Positions 34,335 through 46,151 of a stretch of DNA of 64,000 nt are shown here, piece after piece. The DNA comes from Medicago truncatula (lineage: Eukaryota > Streptophyta > Magnoliopsida > Fabales > Fabaceae): contig NC_053045.1 of assembly GCF_003473485.1 (NCBI RefSeq), positions 57,206,494 through 57,270,493 of the forward strand, given 5' to 3'. The translations under genes and the position numbers were made by a program. Under the pieces are notes generated by a model that searched no databases, was not told the DNA's origin, and was given only the letters and a program-made list of their open reading frames with translations. Each line of letters opens with the position of its first letter. Positions within the stretch are counted from its first letter, which is position 1.

Positions 34335-37300
34335 CTAATTATAGCCATGGAATTGAGCACATTTTTCTTTACTAGGCTCATCATCATGAGGATGTCTCCA
34401 CTTTGTTGTTTGTTCATCAAAGCTTCCTACCTTAGCTGACTGATACTGATCACCAAGCTTGTTTGCATACAAATTATAATAAGCCTTTTCCTCCACATTG
34501 CTTAATATTCGGACTAACTTTCCATTTTTCTCATCCACCACCATTTTTCCGTCAGTTGATTCAATGCCACTAGCTAAGACTTTAATGTGCTTCACCTCAA
34601 ATTTCGGCTTCAGGCTTGAAGCCTTTTCAGCCAAGACTACTGCACCTAGAATTTCTCCTAGGAATGTGTCCTGCAAACGCATATGCTTAAATAAAAGGAA
34701 CAATGTATAATTAACTGTAATTTATGTTAGTTACACTCCTTTGTATCTAAACATAAGTATTGAAGTCACTATTTAAAAGAAAGATTGAGCTTGAAAATTA
34801 ATTATGGATAAAAACTTATACCATATGGTGATATCTGTCATGAATTTGCTTCAAATGGTATAGGCTTGACAACAGACGCTTGGAAAATGCAACCTCTGGT
34901 GTTTTTCTTGTCCCGTGCAGCCTACCTATAAACGTTGCAAACAAACTCACTCTACGCTGAATACTCAATGGAATGAGTGTGATGTTAACTTCTGATTCAA
35001 ACACTGTTTTGGCCGCTAAAGGATCTAGGAACATGTTGAATTCTGCATATTGGTTTGAAGGGACTGAAAAAACATTTCCTTTGTCTTCTGTATTCCTGCT
35101 GATGTGTCCTCCCACTACATAAACCTCCTGCAGCATTTTGGAATTCTTTTAAGCAACAGTGTTTCAACTTTTTCACCTAAAAAATGCTTGACGCAATAAT
35201 TTTAAATATTCAAATTGGTTAAGCATACTTTTAGTATTATAAAATATCCTTCTATCAAGTTCAAGTGTAGTCCTACAAAAATTTCATTGATGTTTAATTT
35301 TCAATTTGATGATTTTGATTAAAATTTTCATTCATTTTTGGTCCCTGAAATCACCAAATTGAAGATCAACATTGATGATAGGGACAAAAATATATTTGAA
35401 TATTAAGTATAAGTGTTATCTGAAAGCTAACTTTTTAACACAATGACTATACGAGCAGCATATTGTTCTGGTTGATAATACAAAAGTACTAATGCTTACC
35501 TTAATTCTTGAGCTTATGTTAGTCATTGAAACAACCTTTGCCAAATTAGTTAAGGGTCCATTGGTTAATACTGTAATATTGGACCCTGGTTTCATTGTTT
35601 GCAATACAGACTCCCAAACTTCCATAGCTAGTGGTTGTCTAAGTTCAAGATGATCTGTATCCCGTGGGGCACCAAACTTCACAGATTTTTCTCCGGTATA
35701 CCTGAAATAATTCATAGTGTATCAGTCCTTTGCTGGTAACAAATCCATAGAATGTGCATGAAAACACAGTGTTTGGATCATTTGCAGTGGCTGTACTTGA
35801 CATGTAATCCCAATGTTAGTTTCGTCTAGTAATACCATTTCAATAATTTATGATGCATCATAATGCTAGCTTAAGAGAAATAGTTAGCACGGAAGTTACT
35901 AAAATGCACCTTCTCGGGCTGCGAGGTAGATGTCGAGCCAGACCATAAAGAGTGTCAGAATCGAGGTACCCCCCACTCCCATGAGGAATGGCTTTAACAT
36001 ACTTGCAATCTCCAACGACTGGGAGTATTGGATCTTCCTGATTCATTGCAAAAACATCTCCTAGACCAACTGGTATATCGTCACGACCCATCATGTGAAG
36101 TATGTCATAAACTATGTCTATTGTTGCTGCATCTGCCCATCCAGTAGGACTCACAATGATTGCCTAATACCAAATTTGCATGTAACCCGAATTAAATGTT
36201 GCTATAATGTGCCTCTACAATAAAATAGTTTAAATGCAAATAATGCAACAGAGTAAAACATGTCTCTACAATATAATTACTCAAATGCAATTGGGAACCT
36301 TTTTCCTATCTTGGAGTGATAATATTTGATTTCTTGTAAAACAAGTAATTGAAAGAATCAACTAGGAAAGAAAAACAAGAATACCTTTAGGTCGATTACT
36401 TGAACAGGCACTTTAAGAAGGTAAAATAGAGCTAGAAAATCTCCTGCACTCATGTCCATGTCAAACAAAACAGGTTTTCCTAATCTTTTATTATGAATGT
36501 CTGGTTTGTAAGTTACTTTTTTGTAGCATGGAAACTGTGTGGTGAAGTTGTACCTCCCTGCTTGTTGTGGTTGCTTGAGAACCTTTGACCCACCAACAAA
36601 TCAAAGTCAAATTCAAATTCAGTTTATTACTATCATTTTAAGAATCCAATGGAAGTCAGATCATAAATGATTCTATTATTAGTTTCTTTTGAGATGATTT
36701 ATTTACCATGTAAGTATGTGTTTTTCTTTCTAAAACAACGTGATTAATTTAAATGCTTCGAAATATATACCCAAAAAAAAGTGAACATACATTTAAAAAG
36801 TTTATGAAATATTCCCTGTCAAGCGAACTTCCAACATCTTGGTTAGGCTTTGCTTTTGTAGCAACAAGTACCCTCACCGAGTCTTCACCACGTACCTCTT
36901 TTGTGTAACCATCCTATAGAATACATGTTACAATTCATTATACTAGTATACCACTTCTAGAAAAAATAGAATTAGTGGCCAAAATTGGGGACTGAAAAAA
37001 AGAAATATCGTTCAATTTTTTATTTCTAGCGAGGAAATTAGAGACGAATTTCATATATTTTATTTGTAAATTTTATCTGCTAATTTAATTTTTCGAGTAG
37101 CGTGTGTGCATGCGATTATGAGGAACAAGTTTAATTTACAACCTAAAAGAACAATCAACTACCTGACATTTTCCTTTGCCGTTCTTCACAAAGCAATAAG
37201 GATCTCTGAGTCCTTGTTGAATATGACCACTAAGGACACCACCTTTTTCAAGATTGAACTTAGGAACTTTTAGGCCATTAAATAATGGATTGGAGCCATC

Positions 37301-39784
37301 TGATATCCCATATGGTTTATTTGAGGCAATTACAGTAATGTTCATATACTCCATTTCAGCAAATTCATTTTCTCCTTTATGGTTATTGGATTTACTCATG
37401 ATGGACACGGCTATACCAGCCATGAAAGAGTCCCACATGAAATAACTCTGTTAGAAATAAGTGATTTTGAATATTAGTTAATAAATTAAAATCGATCAAA
37501 CATGTAACACTTAATTAGTAACTTAATATCACAGGCATGTATAAATATAAATTAATTAAGAGATATTACCGAATAGAATTCATCATCAAACCAAGTATCA
37601 CGAGTTATTTTCAAGGATTTGAAACAATATTGTGTCTCATATGTGTCTTGACTCTTTTCAAATGCTTCAAAGAATTCCTTAGTGATAGGGATTGTGTTTG
37701 ATGCATCAATAGGAACAAGGGTGATAGGAAGTCCAGAATGAATCACCTACATATAAAACGATGTTTACTTTTTGGTCACAAACATAGCTTATGGGGCAAT
37801 GATTGTGCAACTTTGGGGCAATGCAGTGATGATTAATAAAGAATGTGTATGACCTGGTATGCTGCAAAAGGGTCTCCAAAGATGTTGTATTCTGCATAAG
37901 GGTTAGTATTAAAATCTGTAAACAAATTTCCACGGTCACCACACTGCTGAGGCACACAAGATGAAGCATTTTTGGGACAACAACCAGTTGGATTGCTTGA
38001 TCTTACACCTCCACCCATTATATAAATATGTTCCACATTTTTCTTAAGGTGTGGATTATTCATTAGGAAAATTGCAACATTTGTATGAGCTCCCATCATA
38101 AACAAAGTTGTGGGACCTGCAGACACTTTTTCAATCAACACTTGTTGAGCAGTTGGTTGCTCTAGTGGTGTATATTTCCTTTTTCCCTGATGCCATGATC
38201 AAATTAGCAAGAAACTATTGAGTATCATAAGTAACTAGAGTACTAGACTATAAATACTACCAGAAAAAGGTTGAAATAGCAACCATATTTTAGACACTGG
38301 AAAATGAAAAATTCATTACAAATCTTTTCGCTTAGTGTTTAAGACACATAATTTAGAGAACAATTTTATTTTTTCTGCATCTAATTTTTATCGTCATTTA
38401 ACCTCTCCTTTCTTTCCTGATAGTGATATATGTTAATAATAGGGTAATTCATGTTAGTTAGTTAGATAACTTGCAACACAAGTAACTGTCATTGGTTGTT
38501 AGTTAATTAGTGATAACGTTTTTCAGTTTTGGTCAAAGTGTAAAGTGAATTGAGTATGAGCTAGTGTAAATATAAGTGATAATCAATAACAATTTATACT
38601 TGTGAAATCACTCTTCCACAATTATTCCTCTCATCCTCTCTTTTCTCTTTCAAAGTAATCACAATAGTCTGTGTGTTTACAAAGTGAATCAAATGCTTGT
38701 TCCAACAATATAAATAAGGTTTAACTATATCAAAGGTCCTTGAACCATTTAAAAATTCTTAAATAAGTTTCTGAATTTTATAAACTATATTATTGAATCT
38801 TTGAAAAAATTTATGGTACTTGCTCTAAAAAAAGGCCTATGTAAGTGGGACACTAATGGTGTAAACATGATTCCTAATCATATTGTATGGAAAAAAATAA
38901 TTGATGTTGAAATATAATGTGATTGGATGTCTGTATAATACTATTAATTAAATTCATAAATAAATACACGCATGTAACCACATGCTATATTACACGGTAG
39001 TATTATACCTGTGGTAGGAAAGCTTTCCTGATACCGTAGTTTGCATCGACATCTAAACGTCCTCCAAGCCCTATAGGAATGGTCTGCCTGTATCTACATC
39101 CTCCTGTTGTTGTCATTCCCTAATTCAATCAAGTGGCGTATATGTCAGATACAATCCATTAACAAGAATTATTATTGAATTAATAATACACTTCCCCAAT
39201 TGTTGCGCATTTATTTACTTCGATAAAATGTCTTTTTAATGTGGGACTCATAACACAATATTCGGTGACAGTATGAAAACGGGAAGAAAAAAAAAACTAT
39301 TACCTGATCTATAATTGGAAGATATCCACCAACATTTGGGAGTATGGTACCATTTGGTAGTATTCCACCCTCTCCTCCAACTCCAACAGCAATATCATCT
39401 CTCCCCATCATGTAAAGTAAGTCATAAATTTGGTTAACAACATGACCTGCACTACTCCATGTATTGGCATTGATGGTCACTGCCTGCACATTGAGCATAA
39501 AGGAGAAAATATAAGAGGCCAAAATCGTTCAGAAAATAGTACAGGCCAAAATCACACAATTGTGACATTGGATCAAATATGCAATTAAGCTATCATGTAT
39601 GCACCTCTAATTGAAACTCTGAAGTATTGAGCTTGAGAAGGTAGAGTAGAGCAAATAAATCGTCGGTAGCAACATCTGTATCAACAACAATCCGATGAGG
39701 CTTGCAGTCGACTACAGCTGCTACTCCTATCACACTTCCTATAATCAACAACACTATTACTACAGCTGCAGACCTCGGCAGCAT
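34335..39784 (-). CDS. NSH3: NSH3-like purine nucleosidase, two hydrolase domains, twelve exons (copy A)
   Basis: Exons in transcript order: 39784-39605, 39483-39304, 39119-39009, 38186-37854, 37746-37570, 37447-37163, 36913-36791, 36582-36385, 36163-35910, 35701-35500, 35127-34822, 34670-34335. They total 2685 bp, giving 894 residues, the size of Arabidopsis NSH3. Residues 6-25 form a secretion signal, so the enzyme should act in the apoplast, releasing nucleobases from extracellular purine nucleosides. Domain 1 (about 30-440) has the calcium/ribose motif DTDVATDD (35-42), [12 protein letters not shown] (191-202), IYIMGGG and [13 protein letters not shown]. Domain 2 (about 498-880) has FDMDMSAGD (503-511), [17 protein letters not shown] and [13 protein letters not shown]. 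In domain 2 one Asp of the DxDxxxDD motif is Gly, a change I recall in this subfamily. All splice sites fit and no stop interrupts. Confidence 0.95.
35219..35405. mobile_element. Small inverted-repeat element in intron 10 of nucleosidase A
   Basis: AT-rich segment with TTTTGGTCCCTGAAATCACC and related inverted words. A clearly related segment lies at about 47005-47160 in the same intron of copy B, so the insertion predates the gene duplication or has been exchanged. Confidence 0.5.
38431..38708. mobile_element. Solo LTR (278 bp) in an intron of nucleosidase A
   Basis: Starts TGTTAATAATAGGG and ends GCTTGTTCCAACA, with ATATA immediately outside both ends (38426-38430 and 38709-38713). This gives TG..CA termini and a 5-bp target duplication. 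Length suggests a Copia-type or small LTR. The matching intron of copy B (50484-51378) lacks it, so it inserted after the duplication. Confidence 0.75.
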
Positions 39785-40780
39785 TATTCGATCTCCGCTC
39801 AGAAAGAAACTAAAACAAGCACGGTTGTTCTATTACTGTCTTGAACCAGTGTACTTAATTTGACATTTAGATGATGTGATTAACAACAATAAAACGCTAT
39901 TTATTTACAACTAGCTAACACTATTATTTATTATAGCTTAATTTGATGCTGTCACTCTCACTTTCATTCCAGCTGAACCGACAAACAACATTAAAAAGAA
40001 AACACAAGTGTGTGTATATTATTTGAAATTTTTGAATTGAACAGAGTCAGAGGTAGCAAAGGAAGACCAAATTAACAAAAAAGTTGAAGTCTTCTTTCTT
40101 TGATAAACAATAGAGTTCGTTGTACTATTATAATAATGTGGTTAACACGAAAAGCAAGTTTTATTGCACGGTATTACACTTTTTATTGGGTGGCGTATTG
40201 TTAAAGATGCCCTCCTTATGGGCGAGTCATTAACTTTTAGCCATTAATATAATAAATATTATAAGGGTTATGCCAAAAAATGTTCTAAGAGCATTGTATA
40301 AAAAACCATAAAAAGAAATATTGTCTTGAAAATATAATTCAAACACTTTTTAAAGTAATTAATTCACAACTTTCTATACAAAAATAACCTCTTTTGAGTG
40401 TTTAAACAACACATTTACAACACTTGTTGGCATTTTCCATATTAAAATCATGTGGATCACTCATATTACAAATCCATTCAAACACATACTAATCTACAAA
40501 TGCAACCACTCAAGAGTTCATAATACAATATAATTATAAATATCCTAGTTGTTCTCCAAACACAATACACAATCCACAAATAAAGCAAAAATTTTGTCCC
40601 TTGACTTTGGAATGGATGTTGCTGGTGAGGTTGATAGGGAGGAAATTAGGTTAGCTAACAGCAGTTTTCCATCAAGCTTCTGCAACTAAAATCTAGAGTT
40701 AAATAATGCAACATATGAGAAGCCCAATAATATTGAGAAGCCCAATAATATTGAAGTGACCTCTCCCCCCAAAAACTAGA
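39785..40780. other. Intergenic upstream of nucleosidase A
   Basis: AT-rich promoter-side sequence of copy A. No gene seen. A small direct repeat GAAGCCCAATAATATTGA occurs at about 40711-40753. Confidence 0.5.
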
Positions 40781-40784
40781 AACA

Positions 40785-40798
40785 TTGAACTAGAATTG
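40785..40798 (-). terminator. snRNA 3' box of U2 copy 1
   Basis: Minus-strand CAATTCTAGTTCAA fits the plant snRNA 3'-end signal CA(N3-10)AGTNNAA. Confidence 0.8.
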
Positions 40799-40994
40799 GT
40801 GGGGTGCGCCTAGCTCATGCAATAGTGCAACACATGAGCGACACATAAGAAATCCAGTAGCAAGCTACTAAGGTGACTTCTCCCCCTCAAAAAAGTAATT
40901 TAATATCGTGTGATCCATTGGACCACATATCAGATATTAAACTGATAAGAACAGATACTACACTTGATCTTAGCCAAAAGGCCGAGAAAGGTAT
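40799..40994 (-). ncRNA. U2: U2 spliceosomal snRNA gene, copy 1
   Basis: The minus strand begins ATACCTTTCTCGGCCTTTTG and continues with GGCTAAGATCAAGTGTAGTA, the stem I and branch-point-recognition region of U2 snRNA. Then come TCTGATATGTGG (stem II), the Sm site region ATTAAATTACTTTTTTGAG, and 3' hairpins ending near GCGCACCCCACC. Length is about 196 nt as in other plants. U2 pairs with the intron branch site in the spliceosome. The 5' half is fully conserved. It has a complete plant Pol II snRNA promoter and 3' box, so it is probably functional. It lies in a tandem duplication with 42903-43098. Confidence 0.96.
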
Positions 40995-41018
40995 GAGTTG
41001 AAAGGGTGGCTGGCTTCT

Positions 41019-41071
41019 GCTTTTATATCAACTGTCTAATCAGTTCCTTTCTTCATTACCCGATGTGGGAC
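41019..41071 (-). promoter_or_regulatory. U2 copy 1 promoter: USE plus TATA
   Basis: The upstream sequence element GTCCCACATCG (41061-41071) matches the plant snRNA consensus RTCCCACATCG exactly. A TATA element (GATATAAAAGC) is centred about 30 bp before the RNA start. Their roughly 33-bp spacing is the Pol II type. Confidence 0.92.
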
Positions 41072-42888
41072 TTATATGCAGTACCACCTTGTGACTGACT
41101 CTTACACACCACTCCCGTGCGTGACTCAACACTTATTTTCTGCTGCAAACTTTCATTATAAATATTAAATGTGATGAGAGATTGTTGAATACAACATTGA
41201 AACAATTCCTCCAGTATCAATCAAAATCAAAATGGGAGATAAGTATCATATCTCAAATTAAAATAGTCTGCAATTATACTAACTATGAGTTTTGAGTTTG
41301 AAAAGTGTAAGGCTACTTTCACAATTAGGGAATTTACTTCATAACTTGTAATACTTTTATGCTACAAAATTCTCCGTTACTTGACATTATCATCACAATC
41401 AATTGAGGGAATTTCCATGGTTATTAATCCAAACAATATTTATTACTCTAAGCTACAAACATTGCCCTTTCTATCATATCTTGAAGTTGTTTAGGCTTCA
41501 CAACTTTCCTTGTAGGTACCTTATTTGGACTGCATTGGTTGGCACGTGTACAGGAAAGTGAAGTTCCATAATACATTGATGAATCTAAGAGATGTCATCC
41601 CTCTTTAAAGATGTTTGATGAGTCTACAGAGCTAAATGTCTAAGAAGGAAATGCCATTGTAAGTGCTACTGTAGATTTTGACAAGTTATCTTCTTCCATT
41701 GGTGCACACACATATTTAATGACTCAATACTCAGTCCCGTTACGTTATTATTTTTCCTTTTTGTGTGGTGGAATTGATACATCTTGTATCTCTTGCTTAC
41801 TTTAAAACTTGGTATACTCATGCTGCTATACCAGAGAGGGTACTCGTAGGAACTTTGTTGGTCATTTAAAACTTTGTTTCAGTTTCTTCTTTACAAGAAA
41901 GGAAAAAGGCAATACTAATATATATTTAGGAACAGATTTAACTTAAATGCTCCATCTTGTATCTGTTGCTTACTTTCTGTGACTAGTTATCACAGTCACA
42001 AAATAGATTTTATGCAAAATTAATGTTGCTAGAAAGAAGCAAACAAGGATGCTATGTAGCCAAGTTTGCTTATACTAAGAGGAACTATGAGTTTTGGTTC
42101 AACAATATCGTGTCTGAGCAATTGTCTCAATTTATCAGTTTTAATGCCCCAGTTCACAGTCTAGTTGGTACTTTTATCCTCAAATTTGACTTATATATAG
42201 CTACAAACTAATAACTATGACTTAGCTCATTAGTCAATGATGAACTTTATGGAAAAAATTGCAATTCAATCCTCACATGATACACTCTTGGAGGATACTG
42301 AAAAGCCATAAACTATGACTTATAATACAAATTCAAATGTCTTATATTTGTGGAAATATTGTGTGGAGTCATTAAGCCTGTATCCTGCTAAAAATAATAA
42401 AAACAATGAAGGCAATCGAACTAGGGACACTCTAGTTATCCATCTATATTATATCCTCATCAAATCAAAGCTTTAGAGTATAATAATGGGATAATGAGCT
42501 ATAAATAAAATGTGATATTCTTTCCATCCTCTACTACACAGATTGATTGACTGGATTAATGCTTATTTCATGTATTGGTCAACTATCGTAAAAATCTAAT
42601 TTTTTTTATTTTTTTTAGCAAAATATAAATTTTTAACCGTAAAAAATATAAAAATTCATATTTAATTTTTGTTAAAAAATTCTAATTTTTTTTAGGGATT
42701 CTTATAATATTAAATGTTTCTATAAAAAAAATTTCAAAATTATTGATTTACTTAAAGGACCAAAAGTAAAAATGAAAACTTTTAGAATCTAAAAGTCAAT
42801 TCCTTCAAAAAAAAAAATTAAAAGTTAAGAAATTTATCAAATATAGTGATCTAAGATATATTTATCAAATAAAATAAAATATGAAAAA

Positions 42889-42902
42889 TTAAACTAGGAT
42901 TG
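42889..42902 (-). terminator. snRNA 3' box of U2 copy 2
   Basis: Minus-strand CAATCCTAGTTTAA fits CA(N3-10)AGTNNAA. Confidence 0.78.
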
Positions 42903-43098
42903 GTGGGGTGCGCCTAGCTCATGCAATAGTGCAACACATGAGCGACACATAAGAAGTCCAATAGCAAGCTACTGTGATGACTTCTCCCCCTCAAAAAAGT
43001 AATTTAATATCGTGTGACCCATTGAGTCACATATCAGATATTAAACTGATAAGAACAGATACTACACTTGATCTTAGCCAAAAGGCCGAGAAAGGTAT
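42903..43098 (-). ncRNA. U2: U2 spliceosomal snRNA gene, copy 2
   Basis: Same architecture as copy 1: identical first 75 or so nucleotides including the branch-point recognition sequence, then the Sm site region and 3' stem-loops. It differs from copy 1 by several bases in the stem after CTGATATGTG and in the 3' hairpins. The stem changes keep pairing (GTGGTCC/GGATCAC versus GTGACTC/GGGTCAC), indicating selection on the structure. The promoter and 3' box are complete, so it is probably expressed. Confidence 0.95.
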
Positions 43099-43122
43099 GA
43101 GTTGAAATATAGGCTGGCTTCT

Positions 43123-43175
43123 GATTTTATATCAACTGTCTATTCAGTTCCTTTCCTTATTACCCGATGTGGGAC
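43123..43175 (-). promoter_or_regulatory. U2 copy 2 promoter: USE plus TATA
   Basis: GTCCCACATCG at 43165-43175 and GATATAAAATC about 30 bp before the RNA start, with the same Pol II spacing as copy 1. Confidence 0.9.
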
Positions 43176-44534
43176 TTATATGCAGTACCACCTTGTGACT
43201 GACTCTTATAAACCATCTGCTGCTAAGTTTCGTTTCCTTTAAATCATTAATTTTTTAACGTGATGACAGATTCTTGAATACACAATAGATACAAAACAAT
43301 ACCTCCAGTATCAAAATGTGAAATAAATATATCATATCTCAAATTCAAATAGTCTTCAATCAATCATACAAACTATGAGCCTACGCACACAATTTTATTT
43401 TGAGTAATGATCATGTTTCAGAATTTGAAGGCTATATTCACTTAATAACTTGTGAGTCTTATACACCACAAATTGATTTATTCCTAAACACTATCATCAT
43501 ATGGAATTTCCCATTTTATCAATTCAGATAATATTACTTCAAACCTACAAACACTGCCCTATAGATCTGAAGATCACCCCTTAATTTAGATAAGAGGAAG
43601 TCTCAGTTTTGCTTCCACCAATATCAGCTATTGTGTCTGAGCAATATCTTATAACTGTTGGGAACAAATAGCTACTTTATTCTCATGTAGCTATGCAACC
43701 ACCATGTACCTTATTTTGAAGATCACCCAGCATGACAAGTCCTTAATATAACATTTTGAAATTTTAATTTCTAATCCAGAAACTTCTTAAATACTAGTAG
43801 TAGTTAATAAGTTTTTACCATTCCCAGGATCTAAACTTTGATCATTGTCACAACTTATCAGTTTTAATGATCGAGTTCACAGTTTAGTTGGTACTTTTAT
43901 CCTCAAATTTGAATTATAGCTAGAAACTAAATAACTATGACTTAGCTCATTAGTCAATGATGAACTGTATGGAGAAAATTGCAATTCAACCCTCATATAA
44001 TACACTCTTGGAGGATACTGAAAAGCCATAAACTATGTATGACTTATAATAGAAATTCAAACGTCTTGAATTTGTGGAAATATCGTGTGGAGCCATTAGG
44101 CCATGAATCCTGCCAAAAAAGAAAAAACTGAAGGCAATCGAACTACATACACTCCAGTTATACATCTATACTATATCCTCATCAAATCAAAGCTTTAGAG
44201 CATAATAATGGGATAATGAGCTGAATAAAACGTGATATTCTCTCCATCCTCTACTACACATATTGATCAGTGCTTAGTTCAAGTATGGGTCAACTTAGGT
44301 TAGTCCTAAGTTGATATCTCAATGTTAGGTTAGTAAGTTGAGTCACAATCTGCCTACTGGGTGGGTGAGCTTGTTGAACATAATTTGTATGAAATTTAAT
44401 ATTATATTATTTTTTGGGATAAATAACTTATTGATCTTTGTTTTACTACTTATAGATATGTTTGACCTTTTTATATGTTGAACATATCTATCTATCTATC
44501 TATCTATTATATTTAGATATGTTTGACTTTTTTT

Positions 44535-45130
44535 GGGACAGCTGCCCTTTTTGTCAAACAAACTATGAGAATGATTGACATGTGTTCATTGGCTGCGAAG
44601 AGGCGAAAAATGTTTGGCGAACGGCTGAACTGTATGAATTAATTAAAGATATTGTGGATGCTGCTACCAGTTTTGCAGATTGCATTTTTTCTTTGTTGTG
44701 CAGGTTAACAAGTGACAGAAGCAATGATATGGCTATGATGCTTTGGTGTTTATGGCCCCGTCGTAATGACAAAGTATGGGACGATGAATTAAGGCCAATC
44801 AATATAGCGGTCCAGCTTGCACGTGAAGCGCTTTTCCAATCAAGTTAATTTGTTGACATCTCATCTTTGTTACATAATACCATTTGCTCCACATCATTCA
44901 TTTTTCCAATGTGGCACTCTCTATATGTAACTGATATTGCAGCATCAACGTCATTTAAGTTTACCAGCACACCAATCAATAACCAAGCATATTCATTTAA
45001 TTATCCAACCTATAAGCAGTAATCCATGGACACACCACTGCAATGTTGGTTTTACAAAGAAGGATTATATAACTATTTTCAAAGCAAAATGTGTGACGAT
45101 ATTAAAGACAATAATGTTGTTTTACTTGAC
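44535..45130 (+). pseudogene. LINE remnant: zf-RVT and start of RNase H-like domain
   Basis: One frame reads CPFCQTNYEND, a stop, then HVFIGCEEAKNVWRTAELYE. This is the zinc-binding zf-RVT region that follows reverse transcriptase in plant L1-type LINEs. It continues AMMLWCLWPRRNDKVWDDEL to 44846. Around 45020-45090 a shifted frame resembles the start of the RNase H-like domain (NVGFTKKDYITIF). Stops and frame changes show the copy is dead. No poly(A) tail was delimited. Confidence 0.72.
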
Positions 45131-46151
45131 TTAACCTATCTTAAAATCGAAAAACTTACTTAATTTAAATATGTTTTTATGCAAGGATGTACCTGTTTTT
45201 ATACTTTACGAGTTAGTAAGTACATTGTTGAAAAAAAATAAAACACAACTGCAAAAATTTAATTAATTTAAATATGCTTTTATGCATGGTTCAATATGAT
45301 TTTAAGTTAAAAGAACGCCTTTTAGCAATTTCAACAATTTACCCAATTGAGCTAAGACCTGTGGACAACACATCTGGTCACGTCTATTTTCAGGTTTGCA
45401 TCAACACATCTCTTATGGTATGCTTCACATGTTAATTACATTTCTTAGGATAATTTGAGATTTTGATTTTTTAAATATGACGTTGCGTTGTTGCTAGATT
45501 TTTTTTCTAAAGTTAGCTACTGGATTGTTATTGCTCTCTATACAGAATCATTGAGTTTTCAATTTGTTGTTTCTTGATTTTGAAGTGTGAAATGTTGAAG
45601 CAATGTGCTCAATTTATTAGAGAATGATTAAAGGCATGCTAGATGTTTGATGAATGTTCTATGTGAAACTTCAACTACATGCTGTTATATTAGTTATTTT
45701 TTATTTAATTCCCTATGCTGTTCTATGCTAGATCTTTAAGGGGAATTCTATTGTTTGAATTCACCTCAAAATAGTTGAATTCCCTCAAAACATTACATTC
45801 CCTCAAAACATTCCCCCATCCAAACACACTCTAAACTTATGATATATGATTTATAATTGAATAATGTGTCTGCGTTCTTCAATCTTGACGGTTACATTGT
45901 GCATCCATATAAAGTTGATGAAATTTTTTATAAATATAATCAATATGATTGTATTATAATCCAACTATGGATTTTGAGATACAACCGTCTAAGCAAAAAA
46001 AATTGTTGAGTGATAATGAATGGTGCAATTCAATATTATCTTTCTCATAAGCTCATCAACAATGTTATAATTATTGTTTAAAGAGAATATGTATTCATAT
46101 TCTATCATTGTTGAGAAAAACCGAGCCATTTGGTGGTTGTTGTGGCCATTC
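45131..46151. other. Intergenic downstream of nucleosidase B
   Basis: No gene seen. A short inverted-repeat segment with GAATTCCCTCAAAACATTCC words lies near 45730-45830. Confidence 0.5.

Larger units (their letters stand above)
40785..44275. repeat. Tandem segmental duplication containing both U2 genes
   Basis: Unit 1 (about 40785-42545) and unit 2 (about 42890-44275) share the U2 gene, its promoter and later blocks. Examples are CACTCTTGGAGGATACTGAA (about 42280 and 44004) and CATCAAATCAAAGCTTTAGA. Some stretches diverge or are missing between units. A 300-bp AT-rich segment (42590-42890), related to the interior of the MITE at 53307-53808, separates the units. Confidence 0.85.

Noticed and set aside
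34498-34710. Plus-strand frames antisense to nucleosidase exons (also 46309-46515, 54156-54362)
   Set aside because: Shadows of well-supported minus-strand exons.
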